A stretch of DNA of 64,000 nt from Temnothorax longispinosus (Eukaryota; Arthropoda; Insecta; Hymenoptera; Formicidae): positions 310,001-374,000 of the forward strand of contig NC_092360.1 of assembly GCF_030848805.1 (NCBI RefSeq), written 5' to 3'. A model generated the notes under the pieces. The model worked only from the letters and a program-made list of their open reading frames with translations. It was not told where the DNA came from and did no database searches. The translations under genes were made by a program, and so were the position numbers. Shown here in pieces: positions 1-11,689 of this stretch. Position 1 is the first letter of the stretch; each line of letters opens with the position of its first letter.

Positions 1-251
1 CTTGTAAAAAAACTTGGCGCTGCTAGACCTCGAAATTTTAAATAAATAAGGACAACAATAAATAAAAATAATTCAGAGAAGAATGCGATAAGAGTAATAT
101 TAAATGATTATCAGCGTGGATGTGCGAGTGAGTGATATGGGTGTGCGTGACAACGCGGACGGCGGATAATGCGGCTTATAATTAAGTAGAGGATAAGTTT
201 ATTAATTTATTTAAAATTTCGAGGTCTAGCAGCGCCAAGTTTTTTTACAAG
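1..251. repeat. Foldback MITE with about 47-bp inverted termini
   Basis: The first 47 bases reappear as the reverse complement at about 205-251, so the unit can form a long hairpin around a 150-bp spacer. The outer end reads CTTGTAAAAAAACTTGGCGC. There is no coding potential. The window starts exactly at the repeat, so a target duplication cannot be checked. The motif CTTGGCGC recurs at 721 and 912, which suggests related repeats nearby. Superfamily unknown. Confidence 0.75.
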
Positions 252-1482
252 AAAAATTTATGTATTTTAATAAAATATTTTTATTAATTTTTTGTGACCA
301 CTAAAAAATACACATGTAAACTTTGTATTTAAATATCTTGTATTCCCTTGTTAAATTTAAACACAATTTAAAGATTTTTCAAAGTAAAGCAACAATTATT
401 TTTTGAGGCAATATATATGTTCTCTCTGTAATTGGCGCTGTAATTTAAAGAGATATCATTTCTTTTTTGTAATTGTAATAGATCACTTGAAGCGCGACTC
501 TTCTTTTTGATAAGGTAACATAATTTTGTGATGTGTCTTGATAGATCACTTGGGTTATAATTTTTCGGAAATAAAGATACTACTGCTTAGATTTTTTCGA
601 GATTTTTTGAGATATAAAGATTACGTCTACCACTTGTTACTTAAATTTTTTTGAGGTATAATACTACCACTTTCTTTTTTTTTCGACGTAACAACATATA
701 GGTACACTACTATGCGTGAACTTGGCGCCTTTTTTTACCTTTTTTTTAAAAAAGGTAATTTTGTACGGATATCACGCCTTTTTGTAGTATTACGCATTTT
801 ATAAACAGTATGTACAGGGTAAAGCTATTTGGAGGTATAATACTACCACTTTGTTTTTTTCGAGGTAACAACATAACAGGGTAACAACATAATATACAGT
901 ACTATGCGTGTACTTGGCGCCTTTTTTACCTTTTTTTTTAAAAGGTAATTTTGTACGGATATCACGCCTTTTTGTAGTGTTACGCATCTTAATCTTATAA
1001 ACAATATATCTTATAATCTTATAAACAGTGTATACAAGGTATGAAGCTAAAAGTGTTACGGACTATTATTTCTAAAGAAAACAACAATTTAATATTTTGT
1101 TTAGTTTTTTAAAAATAATAATCTGTAACCCTTTCAGCCGTACACCTTGTATATATTTTTCAATTTCAACATAAAACATAATCGCAATATAGCATGATTA
1201 ATGTTAATAAGTCGTTAACTGTAAAATTCTTTATTTATTTTTATTCGCGTGTCTTACTGAATGTTGTTCGCAACTGTATATGTACCGATATCTTCAGGTA
1301 TCGATATTTTTGATAATTACAGATGGACACCTGTAACACGTGTCTGAAATTTACCCGATTTGTTTATTCTTTTATTCCCTTCAACTAATCGCAAATTAAT
1401 TCTATTTGATAAAAGCAATTCTGTTAAATTTCTCATACATAACGCATCGTTTATAATTTTCTATTATAAATATTAAATAATA

Positions 1483-1522
<40 letters not shown>

Positions 1523-1560
1523 GTACTCACATCCTTGAAAATTATTTCGAGAATTCGAGC
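252..1560. repeat. AT-rich intergenic sequence with a direct duplication and an (AT)n run
   Basis: No gene is visible. About 645-819 and 831-990 are two diverged direct copies of one unit; both contain TACTACCACTTT, then CTTGGCGCC, then ACGGATATCACGCC. A pure AT dinucleotide run lies at about 1483-1520. The rest is AT-rich with no recognisable motif. Confidence 0.55.
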
Positions 1561-2332
1561 GAATGTCACAACTAGATAAAATTATCTTTCATATTTTGAC
1601 AGTTGAGTAGGAACATATTTGAGTTGGCGAAAAATGATTCTCTGAAACCGCACGTGTGTGTGTAAATAATTCAGTAGAAAATATATAATCTTTATTTCAA
1701 AATACATTTGCACACTACGTACCAAAAATATATAAATATGATAACGTAGTTTCTGCTATTCAATTGATTGAATTTCAGAAAAGAAAAATATTTAAAAGTA
1801 TATAACTATGTCAGTCAATAAAGAGACATAGACGCAAATTGAATCATATATATTTAATTGCCTGCTCATTAAATATAAAGTGCAAACATATAGAAATTGT
1901 ATATTTTTCTATACTTAAATGCAATAGGAAGAAATAATTAAACAAGTATCCTTGCATAGGAATATTGTGCATAATTTTTACAAAACAGAGATTCGCGCAA
2001 TTAAGATATATAAAAAAATTAATAACGATTTTATAAATCTTAGTTATATGTTAATAATACGACATGATCTTTTTAATCATGAAACTTACAAACTAACGGA
2101 AAAAGATTCGTATCCTAAATCGAAAACAAATTATGTGTACACATAATAAAAATTGTATAAATTAAAATTATGTGTATACACATAATAAAAATGCGGAATT
2201 ATTTTTGTCAGACATAATTTTAATTCATCCAATTTTTATTAGACATAATTTTAATTCGTCCAATTTTTATTATGTCTAGACATAATTTTAATTCAGCGAA
2301 TTTTGATTATGTCATGACATAATTTTAATTCT
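1561..2332. repeat. AT-rich spacer ending in short palindromic repeats
   Basis: Nothing coding is supported. From about 2130 to 2332 short motifs such as GACATAATTTTAATTC and TTATGTGTATACACATAA repeat in both orientations, so the stretch looks like a decayed palindromic repeat beside the tandem array that follows. Confidence 0.4.
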
Positions 2333-3141
2333 GCCACTAGGGAATTTGTAAGTCGATTCTTATGAATCAAGCTTGAATTCGATGTCTAGGTGTCCCAGGT
2401 TGCCGATGACGAGGTCCACATAGTACGCTCCATAGTTTTCGGCAACCTGGGACACATAGACATCGAATTCGAGATATTGTTACACCTAGACACCGAAAAC
2501 TACGGAGCGCGCTATCTGGACCTCGTCATCAGCAACCTGGGACACCTAGACATCAATTTCAAGGTATTAATACACGTAGACACCGAAAACTACGGAGCGC
2601 ACTATGTGGACTCGTCATCGGCAACCTGGGACACCTAGACATCGAATTCAAGGTATTAATACACCTGGACACCAAAAACTATGAAGCGCACTATCTGGAT
2701 CCCGTCATCGGCAACCTGGGACACGTGGACATTGAATTCAAGGTATTAATACACGTAGACACCGAAAACTACGGAGCGCACTATGTGGACCTTGTCATCG
2801 GCAACCTGGGACACCTAGACATCGAATTCAACGTACGATTACACCTGGACACCGAAAACTATGAAGCGCACTATCTGGATTCCGTCATCGGCAACCTGGG
2901 ACACGTGGACATCGAATTCAAGATATTAATACAAGTAGACACCGAAAACTACGGAGCGCACTATGTGGACCTCGTCATCGGCAACCTGGGACACGTAGAC
3001 ATCGAATTCAACGTATTATTACACCTGGACACCAAAAACTATGAAGCGCACTATCTGGACATCGTCATCGGCAACCTGGGATACCTAGACATCGAATTCA
3101 AGCTTGATTCATAAGAATCGACTTAAAAATTCCCTAGCGGC
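2333..3141. repeat. 90-bp tandem array inside inverted termini (satellite-bearing TE)
   Basis: The outer arms are inverted copies of each other (left about 2333-2435, right about 3035-3141), each including TCGATTCTTATGAATCAAGC. Between them run about seven 90-bp units, read on the plus strand as 30-residue repeats with cores like HVDTENYGAHYVD and HLDTENYEAHYLD. Unit types alternate, giving a 180-bp higher-order period. One unit near 2610 lost a base, splitting the open frame into 2390-2638 and 2725-3114. The arms themselves contain part of a unit, so the array probably grew from the inverted terminus. Whether the open frame is ever translated is unknown; I treat it as repeat DNA. A second copy lies at 53061-53260. 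Confidence 0.8.
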
Positions 3142-3660
3142 ACTTTCTGCCAAGCGTAGAGAACCTTCTTTTCCGTTGATTCAATATATATTATATATAT
3201 ACCTAATTTACCTAAATAGAAATCTTTCTCCTGATCGATAAGTCTATCGACCTAATTTCGAAATACGCGCGCGATATCGAAACTGGCGATACCTGCGCCG
3301 CCAGCGTCGAAAAAGTGAAAGGGACGTTTCTCTGATAATCATAATAATATTGAGACGTCGGCGTTAGGAGGAGGAGGAGGAGTATCTTAAAAATAAATTT
3401 TCACATTTGGACTTTGCGTCGCAATATCTCCGCTCGTGGGGCACGTAGCGGAATATTATAAGAGAAACCCCCCCCTTAATTGGACCCCAAGCTATCGATC
3501 AAGCCTACTTAGAACTTGATCCGTTCACTCGTTATCGAGATCTCAACATCTCGGGTACTCGCAACCCGTCGCGTCGCGTAAAAAAGTCACGGTCGGTCTC
3601 GCTCCGCGTGTACTTGGCGCGAGACACTACCGTGTCTCTTGATGACTATAGAAATCTACC
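3142..3660. repeat. Dispersed repeat shared with 53270-54150
   Basis: The sequence after the tandem array, from CACTTTCTGCCAAGCG to about GACACTACCGTGTCTCTTGAT, reappears almost unchanged at 53280-54147 (there interrupted by a MITE). A more diverged minus-strand relative lies at about 43715-44110. It holds no ORF of note. It is either the right part of the array-bearing element or a separate TE. A (GAG)n run lies near 3368-3382. Confidence 0.65.
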
Positions 3661-4008
3661 ACAATTTACGTATCGTAAAATTATGCAACTTAGAATTTAA
3701 TTCAGTTTTTAGTTTCTCATAAAATACTACAACTGCGTACAAGGACTTGGTTGGCAGGTGTGACAGAGTGTGCATGCGTGCGTTGTATGTCGAGAATATT
3801 AAGTGCGATTTGTTATAAGGAGGAGGGGGAAACTCGACAGTGGTGTGTCCTTTGGGTAGCGGAGAGTGTGTGTGTCGCGTGATAGGGTTAGAGTAGAGCA
3901 GAGTGGAGGCGCCACGCGTGGAGGGACGGAATTTGCGGAGTGAAAGGGAGCAGGTTAGGTGTTAGAGCTTAGAGCGAGAGAGAGAGAGAGACAACAGGCG
4001 GAGAGAGA

Positions 4009-5398
4009 TGGAAGGGATCGTGCCGAGCATACACGTCGATAGATGCGACTCGCAGGAAGGAGATAGCGCGGGGCCGTGGGCCGTGTGCGGAGCCCCAAGC
4101 GGCGAGTAGCGAAGGCGCGGGCGCGGCGACGAATGAGAAGCCGAGTGAGGCGGCGGACCAATCACTCGATGTAGATGTAGTAGATAAGGATAGCGTAACG
4201 GAAGATAAGGTGGAGGAGGAGAAAGGGAATAGTTTGGAAACCCCGGTTTTTAGATTCTTGTCTGCGGAAGGGGTAGGTAAGAGAGGGGAGGAGATCAAAC
4301 AGGGAAATGTTGGACAAGGAGAAGGGTATCCCTAAGGGATACATAGAGAAGTGCTTGGCCAGGAGGGAGAGGTGGTAGACATGACATGAGGAGTTAGAAA
4401 GAAAAGAAAAACAGCATCAGAGGGGGATGGTAGTGACCGAGACGAGACTGACTCCGACTTGGGGTCGGTGTTCGAATTTGAAGGAACATGGATGGACAGA
4501 ATGATCAGACAAGAAAGCATTATTACAGAGCTGCAGAAAATCCTAGGGGGGGGGGGGGGCAAGAGGAGGTGGCAAAGCTGAAGAGAGAGAAGATGGAAAG
4601 AGATGAGTTAAGGGAGGAGATGAAAAAGAAAGAGACAAAGTGGGAAGAGGAGAAGAAGCTGCTATGGGAGAAGATTCTCAAACTGGAGAAGGGTGAGACT
4701 AGAGAGGTGGAAATGGAGGTGGTGGAAGAGAGTGGGGTAAAGAGGAAGAAAAATCTCACTCTTGGAGTGAGATAGTGAGGAGAAAAAAGAAGACGAAGAC
4801 AGGAGTAAAGGAGACAGCTCTGGAAGCCAAAGTGCAGGAGCTAATGGATTGGAAACAGGAGAATCAGGAGCAGAAAAGAAAGAGAAGTTTGAGGATCAGT
4901 GGCCTGAAATGGGACGGTAGAAATCCGCTGCAGATAACAAAGAAGTTTCTCCAGGAGAAGTTTAGTCTGGGCCATTTGGTCGAGGACGCTTGGTGGGAAG
5001 AAAAGTCAAGAGAAGAGGCGAGACTGGGTGTTCAAGTGAAGGACCTGGCAGCAAAGATGGAGATACTAAGAAAGAAGAAGGTGCTAGGGAAGGAGCCGAT
5101 TTTCATGGATGAATTGCTATCCAAGGAGGAGGAGGAAATTCAATGGAGCCTGAGAGGCATCGCGAGGATAGTGAAAGTATGGTGGGAGCATACCAATGTC
5201 AGATTCAGAAGAGTCTTTTTGGTGGATAGATGGTTCAGTTGGAGACAGATTGAGAGAAAAGAACATGTCTCGCTGTTGAAGCAAACGGAGGAGAAATTTC
5301 GGAGTAAAGAGGGGCAAAAGAAGGGAACGCCCGGAAAGTCGCGGCAGAGACAGCGGGATCCGAGAAGCCCGAGCCCCGACAAGGTTAGGGGCAAAATT
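4009..5398 (+). pseudogene. ORF1 of the non-LTR element, frameshifted
   Basis: Open pieces in different frames cover this stretch: a possible start at 4009, an acidic piece at about 4130-4335, a Lys/Glu-rich piece at 4488-4775 and another from 4775 onward. The composition (long charged runs such as REEMKKKETKWEEEKK) predicts coiled coil, as in ORF1 proteins of several non-LTR clades. No CCHC zinc knuckle is visible. A run of ten or more G near 4548-4558 lies where frames change, so a length error there is possible. In the 4775 frame ORF1 runs without a stop into the endonuclease, which is either a real fusion or a result of decay. Confidence 0.6.
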
Positions 5399-5845
5399 AA
5401 AAAAGGGTTTTGGAACGTAGCCGGGCTTAAGGGAAAGGGGGTGGATTTTTGGGAGTTTATAAGACAGCTGGACTTTGTTGGTATGGTGGAGACTTGGATA
5501 AGGGAGAATGAGGGGGAAGGTTGGATAAGGAATCTACCTCCTGAGTTCGACTGGCACGTGCAATATGCGGTAATTATGCAGTTTAGGGGAAGCACCTCCG
5601 ATGACCTTGACATACGTTGTCAAGGTCACCCTCCTGAGTGACCTTCAGAAGGTTTTAGCCGTCGCTCGTATTTTATTAAAAAGTTATTAACAAAAAAAAG
5701 TTTGGCGACCTTACCGATTTCAATGACCTTGATATATGTTGTCAAGGTCATGACCCCGAGTGACCTTTAGAAGGTTTTAGCCGTCGCTCGCTATTCGTTA
5801 AAAAGTTATTAACAAAAAAAGTTTGGAAAATATAGCATATATAGG

Positions 5846-5925
5846 TGCATATATAGGTTAGTTAACGCGCTTTAAACACTTAAATACTTTTAAAGCACGT
5901 CAACTAACCTATGTAGGTTAGTAAT
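5846..5925. repeat. Dispersed palindromic motif (GGTTAGT...GCGCTTTAAA)
   Basis: A near-perfect hairpin: TAGGTTAGTTAACGCGCTTT is mirrored by AAAGCACGTCAACTAACCTA. The same unit recurs at 28262-28345, 29379-29547, 31319-31405 and 54530-54650, sometimes several times in a row. No coding content. Confidence 0.7.
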
Positions 5926-5927
5926 CA

Positions 5928-6204
5928 ACGATTTACTGCTTTAAATGTTGTGTTTTGGTAAAGCAGCGATTTTTTCGCAAAATAAAGTATTCTCTGCTTT
6001 AACAAAAAGACTTCAATTTATCAACAATTTACTGGTTTAAATGTTGTGTTTTGGTAAAGCAGCGACTTTTTCGCAAAATAAAGTATTCTCTGCTTTAACA
6101 AAAAGACTTCAATTCATCAACAATTTACTGCTTTAAATGTTGTGTTTTGGTAAAGCAGCGACTTTTTCGCGAAATAAAGTATTCTCTGCTTTAAAGAAAA
6201 ACGT
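5928..6204. repeat. Three tandem units of about 95 bp
   Basis: Each unit starts near ATCAACRATTTACTGSTTTA, contains TGTTGTGTTTTGGTAAAGCA and ends near AAGTATTCTCTGCTTTAA. The third is truncated. Internal to the MITE. Confidence 0.75.
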
Positions 6205-7678
6205 AATATTAGTCGTTTATGCCTCTCAGTACTTAAAATAACTGCTATATTTTCGAAACTTTTTTTGTTTATAACTTTTTAATAAAAAACGAGCGACGGT
6301 TAAAACCTTCTGAAGGTCACTCAGGAGGGTGACCTTGACAACATATGTCAAGGTCAAGGTCATCGGAGGTGCTTCCCCTAAACTGCATAATTACCCAATA
6401 TGCGGTGAGAGAGCAGAGTAGAGGTAGGGGAAGTGGGGGAATAATTATTGGAAACAGAAAAAGTGTAATGATGACGGAGGAGGTCGACGGCGGTAGGAGA
6501 GGCTTGGTGAAGTGGAAGGGACGAGGAGGTGGTTACAAGTGGACAATTAGTACGGTCTACGCTAAGGATAGTCCAGAGGAATTTAAGGAAGAAATAGCTA
6601 GCCCAGAGCTGCAGCGTCCGGAAGAACTGATGATAATTGGAGGGGACTTCAACGTCTGGACTGGAGAAGAAGAGGGAGTGTACAGAGATGGGGTAGTAGA
6701 AGGAAAAAGGTCTAAGGACAAAAAGGTCAGCACAGAGGGAGCGTGTTTGTTAGAATGGATAGAGGAAGGGGGATGGTGTCTGGCAAATGGTACAAAACAG
6801 GGAGATGAAGAGGGAGAATTCACGTACGTAGGAGCGAGAGGGGCATCGGTTATAGACTATTTGTTAGTTAACACAGAAGGGTGGGACTTGCTAGAGGAAT
6901 TTGAGGTTAAGAGCAGGATAGAATCAGACCATATGCCTTTGGTGAGTGTATGGACGTCGAAAGAAGGCCTGAAGGAGGAGGGGAGAAAAAAGGAAAGAAG
7001 ACAGGCAGAGAGGATAATACAGTGCTGGGACGAGGAGAGCACTAGAATCTTCGCTGGAAGAACGGAGGAGATTAGTCTGTCTGAAGGGGGTTTGCTGGAG
7101 AAATGGGAGGAACTAAGAGGTAAGGTGAGTGAGGCGGTAGTAGAGAAGAAGGTCAGATGGAGAAAAAGAAAACTAGGTTACAAGAAGTGGTGGGACAGAG
7201 AGTGCACCAGAAAGAAAAGAAAGGCAGAAAAAAAACTAAAAAAATAGAGGATAGGGGGTGGAAGCAAGGAAGCGGTGTTGCAGGTGAAAAGGGAGTTAGC
7301 GGAGCTTTGTGAAAAGAAGAGAGAAGAGTGGAGTAAAAGGGAAATGGAGGAGTTGAATAGAATTAGGACGGAGTCAGAAGTTTAGAAACATATCAACAAA
7401 GAAAGGAAAATCAGGGACAAGGTGAGTGAAGAGATATCCATGGAGGGTTGGAGGCAGCATTTCATGGGTGTGTTAGAGGGGACACATGAAAGGATTCTAG
7501 GGGAGGAAAGGAGAGAGGGTAACGACGAGGAAAACCTCACGGACGAAAAAATTGAAAAACAGATAAGGAGGTTGAGGAGGGGGAAAGCGGCAGGACCGGA
7601 TGGCATAAAAAGTGAGGCCTGGAAGTTCTGCAGGGGACAGGTGAGAGAAAAGCTGAAGGAAGTTGGTTGGGGCTCACA

Positions 7679-8340
7679 TGTAAATAATGTACATAATTGT
7701 AAGATAATAGTTAGTCGCACCTGTGTAATGTTTGATATGTTTTGAATTGCGTTTGATACTCGCTTGTGTATTAGTCAGTAAGCATAATCGTGAAGTTGTC
7801 GTCGGTTTGAGACTTGCGCGAAACGTTGGCGGACCGCGACAGGTGTCAATACTCGCGCGACTCACCCGACTCGTGCTGCCCGCCCACGGGCGGCAAGCCT
7901 AATTATTGGGACAATAGTACTCGTTCGGGCCGTACTTCCAGGAGCGCGAGCCGAGAGAGTTCCGGAGCACGTTACTCCCGTAAGAATCGCCGACACGTTG
8001 AGACAGAGTACGAGCCACAGTCGAGTGCTCGAAGAATATAACGGCGTGTGCCTGCTTGCCCGTTTTGTGTGTTTGCTTGCTGCTCGCTTGCCTGCTTCCT
8101 CGCTACCTTGTCCGCCTGCACGCCTCCCGCTTGCTATCGAGGAGGATTCGCCACTTGAGGAGAGGACAGACGAGAACGGCCGAGAGACTACCCCAGGAGG
8201 GCGCCGGGCTACGATACGGTGAGTCGCTTCGCTTGCTTTATCACGTTTTTCTCGAATTATATCTCGCTTGCATTCGTGAGGGGATTGCCCCTTTGGTCCT
8301 TCGAACCACCCTACTACAGGCCAATCGCAAATCCGGGGAA
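7679..8340 (+). mobile_element. LTR-like fragment with a tRNA-Tyr-type primer site
   Basis: The RT frame breaks at about 7665 and resumes at about 8366, so an insertion of roughly 700 bp lies between. It begins TGTAAATAATG like an LTR, is GC-richer than its host, and contains TGGTCCTTCGAACC at 8294-8307, close to the primer site of the two BEL/Pao elements here (TGGTCCTTCGAGCCGGA). I read it as an LTR plus primer site of a third BEL/Pao family, truncated. Exact ends and a target duplication were not resolved. Confidence 0.45.
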
Positions 8341-10334
8341 CAATTGATACCCCCCCGAGCAGAGGTGATCAAGGGGGTGTGGAGAGGTGAAGGCTGGCCG
8401 GATTCGTGGAAGGAGGGTGTAATTTCCCCATTGTACAAAAAGGGGGATAAACAATCCCCCGCTAATTATAGGGGAATTACCCTACTAAGTACGGCTTATA
8501 AGATCTATGCGGCGGTGCTGGCGGAGAGATTGATGAAGGATGTGGTGGAGAAGCAGATCCTTCCGGAGACCCAAGCTGGCTTCCGGAAGGGAAGAGGTGT
8601 AATGGATAACATCTTCATCCTGACCACCTGGTCGACAGGGATCTGAATGGCGCCGGAAAGAAGGCGAATGCCTTCTTTATTGATTTAAAGGGGGCCTTTG
8701 ACAGGGTGGACAGGAGTGTGTTATGGAGGGTGATGGACGAGAAAGGGGTAAGGAGAGGACTTACGGAGAGAGTGAAGCAAATTTACCAGGAGACACGTAA
8801 CAGGGTTAGGGTGGGGGACAGTGAGTCAAGCCCTCTTTGGACGTCAAAGGAAGTGAGACAAGGATGTCCTCTGAGCCCGCTGCTGTTCTCCGTCTTTATA
8901 TCAGATCTGGAGGAGGAGTTGGCCCGGGGGTTAGTAGGAGGCATGAGAATTGGGCAGGGCAGGATATCGTTCTGCTGGCCAGAGAGGAGGAGGCGCTAGA
9001 GGAGATGATTAAGAGGCTGGAGAAGTACTTGAGGAAAAGGAAGCTGGAACTGAACGTGGGAAAATCCAAGATCTTGAAATTCAGAAGGGGAGCGGGTGTG
9101 GAAAGAGAGAAAGACTGGCTTTGAAAAGGGCAGAGGATCCAAGAGGTGAAGGAGTTTAAATACCTGGGCTTCATACTACAGAAAAATGGAGGTCATACGA
9201 AGCATATTAGGGACAGGGTAAGAAGAGCAACGTCAGTGATGAAGACATGAAGCTTGGGAGAAAGGAAGTTTGCGAATGACTGGGGGAGGAGGATAATGTT
9301 GTTCGACAGCTTAGTAGGCAGCGTGTTGGTATATGGGGCAAAAGTGTGGGGTTGGTTAGAGCATGGTAACGTGGAAGAGGTGGAGGCACGGTATCTGAGA
9401 TGGTCACTGGGCCTGGAGAGAAGCACACCAGGTTATGTGGTCCTGGAGGAAACCAAGAGGGACAAGATAAAGATAAGGACGGCCAAGTTGGCGGTGAACT
9501 TCGAAGAAAAGGCAAGACAATTAAAGATATGACCGGAAAAGATGGGTGGTGGAATGTATTAAGGAAAGGGAGGGAAGAACAATGACAAGAGGGAGGTCGG
9601 AGAGAGAGGAATACTTAAGTAGGTGTGGAGTACAAGAGGCGGATCTGGAACAATGGAGAGAACGGGGAAGGTGTGTGGCAGAAGAGCTAAGTAGTAAAGA
9701 TAGAAGGCGACAAAGGGAAGAGCAAGAGCTACTAATCGAGGGGGCCAGATACAATAAACGATACAGGAGGATCAAGGTGGCTGGGCTCCTAGAATACTTG
9801 AGGAGAAAAGGGGAGAGTGGTAGTCATAAAAGGAGGGCGAGGGCTAGATGTGGGAATGAGGAGTTAGGAAACAGGTACTGGTTGCGAGAGGAGGAAAGGA
9901 ACTGTAACATATGTGGCAGGGAAGAAGGTACTCTAGAACATCTAATGAAACGATGCGCATGAAAAAGTACTAGCAGAGTAGTGTTGGACGATATAATAGG
10001 CGAGAAGGAGACAGAAGAAGGTCACAGATGGCTTAAGGAGTGGGAGGATAAAAGGAAAGAGGAGAGTAGGAACAGAAGGGTTGCTCAGAGTCAGATAGGA
10101 CAAGGGGTTAGGTTTGGTCGAAGGAGTGTGAGTGTATGTGTGAAAGGTTCCCACGTAGGTAAGTCCAACCAAGTCCCCGCGAAGGGGTGGGAGGGTTCAG
10201 CATGTGAAGGGTCGCCTACGGCCAGGTCGGGTAGAGTAAGAGAAACGACGTAAAGGGTTGGGTACGTCTCTAAAAAACGTTATTTTGTAATTCCTCGGAA
10301 TCGAAATAAATATTACTACTATAACTGCGTACAA

Positions 10335-11290
10335 ATACTAACAAATACCGATTTGTTTGTACAGCTCAAAAATTTATTACAATTATGGCTAATTAAAATT
10401 TGTAATTTTTAGTTAAATGTAAGTTTTTACACAAATCTTCCAAAATTCATCTATTATTAATATCTTCTTAATTCGCAGAAGTCAAAATACTTATGTTTTT
10501 ATTTTCGTATGGTCTGTTGTAAAGTCCAATAGAAAAATACATAAATGTACAATTTTTTACCTATATAAATTTCTGATTCGTGAATGGTTGTAATTTTGCA
10601 TACAATACTACAAGGTTCTACAGAAAACGACACAATCCTTAAGCCTTTTACAACTCGTGAATTCATGAAAATCTACATAAATTTGCTTTTTTTTAGATGT
10701 TTATAAGATACTACAATTTTACATGGAAATTAACAGACCTTCAACCAAACCTTCAACCTTTCCATGGAAAGTAAAAATTAATATGTTAATTAAAAAAATT
10801 AAGTATTTTGTACAAAATTAGAAAAAAAAGAAAACTTAAAATAACATATAAATAATGAGAAGTGCCGTTTTCGGTCAAAGCGGATCTTGGTGCTTAATAA
10901 TATTTCACAATATCAATTTATTATTAAATACATGTTTCAGTTTTTTAAATTGGCACTGCTTGCCAATATGGACTTTGTCGGACTTAAAACGCAATTGTGT
11001 AAACTGAAGCTAAAAATAATATATTTTATATTAATTTGATATTGTCAAGTAAAATAATATACTATTAGAAGAATATTTATAACAGTTATACAAATTTATA
11101 TGGATAGATCCATTATAGAGTATATGATTATTTTTAACCTTATAAATATATAAAACCATATATGAAAAAAGCTACATTTTTAAACTTAAGGAGAAAAAAA
11201 CTATGTACAAGAGTAAAAAAATAAATAAAAAGCTACATTATGTTAACAATAAGAACTTAATTTAGTAAAAAAAATCTTGATTTTATTTGT
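10335..11290. other. AT-rich stretch, nothing recognised
   Basis: About 950 bp of AT-rich sequence after the non-LTR element. No open frame, hairpin or repeat boundary could be supported. Confidence 0.5.
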
Positions 11291-11294
11291 TAAC

Positions 11295-11515
11295 AGTCAC
11301 ACAGTCCGAATTAAGTCACACCTAGGATTGACTAGTCAAAGTCCGAAGTAATTTTTCTTTAGTTTCTAACTTTGACTAGCCGTATTAGTTATTCCTAGGA
11401 TTGACTAGTCAAAAGCCGAAACGCAAAACTTATGTCGGGCTTTGACCAAGACGCTTGGTCGTTCCCCAGGATTGACTAGTCAATCCTAGGAATGCCTGCG
11501 TTTCGGGGTTTAACT
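11295..11515. repeat. Cluster of AGGATTGACTAGTCAA motifs
   Basis: CCTAGGATTGACTAGTCAA occurs at about 11320 and 11393, and again as an inverted pair around 11468-11490 (CCAGGATTGACTAGTCAATC). The partial core TTTGACTAG occurs at 11370. The core TTGACTAGTCAA is self-complementary. This looks like a decayed palindromic repeat. Confidence 0.5.
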
Positions 11516-11689
11516 ATAACATATATGTCATCAAGCTATGAAGTTTTTTAATTGTATCAAAAACAAATCTTATATAAGCATGCTATTATTATTTTAATAT
11601 ACATTTTGCAAATTTTAACGAATTTATTTGTCCGTATTTATAGTCCCTTCTTGTTTCAAAATCATCTTATAATGTTTTAAGATGATTAA

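Larger units (their letters stand above)
5569..6395. mobile_element. 827-bp TIR element (MITE) inside the endonuclease
   Basis: The termini are inverted repeats of about 40 bp starting GGTAATTATGCAGTTTAGGG. They are flanked by CAATATGC at 5561-5568 and 6396-6403 (8 bp, extendable to 10 because GG follows both). The host reading frame is open on both sides of the target. The duplication length fits MULE-, P- or hAT-like elements; I cannot decide. Inside are a palindromic unit (5846-5925) and three tandem units of about 95 bp (5928-6204). Fragments of the same family lie at about 31590-31740 and 54272-54530. Confidence 0.85.
5402..10250 (+). pseudogene. ORF2: endonuclease and reverse transcriptase, interrupted
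   Basis: The endonuclease begins at about 5408 (GFWNVAGLKGK) and continues after the MITE to about 6960, with GDFN near 6640 and SDHMPL near 6915. RT blocks follow: PDGIKSE (about 7594), NYRGITLLST (about 8460), GFRKGR (about 8578), FIDLKGAFDRVD (about 8672) and RQGCPLSPLL (about 8860). The catalytic (F/Y)ADD block expected near 8965 is missing: the sequence goes from GQG directly to DIVLLARE with a frame change. The C-terminus keeps a CxxC-x8-H-x4-C-like motif (CNICGREEGTLEHLMKRC, 9903-9956). Several frameshifts and two inserted elements make this copy inactive. Confidence 0.8.
3743..10322 (+). mobile_element. Non-LTR retrotransposon, full length but decayed
   Basis: A 12-bp target duplication AACTGCGTACAA at 3731-3742 and 10323-10334 brackets the element, so the insertion appears full length (about 6.6 kb including later insertions). 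It has a GA-rich 5' leader, a lysine/glutamate-rich ORF1, and an ORF2 with APE-type endonuclease, reverse transcriptase and a C-terminal Cys/His motif. The 3' end is AATAAATATTACTACTAT, not a long poly-A. Two later insertions lie inside: a MITE (5569-6395) and an LTR-like fragment (about 7679-8340). The layout resembles the I/R1/Jockey-group elements common in ants; I cannot fix the clade by eye. A 5'-truncated relative is at 62165-63641. Confidence 0.85.

Noticed and set aside
8056..8646. 196-codon ORF as one protein
   Set aside because: It is a chimera of the inserted LTR-like fragment and the RT of the non-LTR element.
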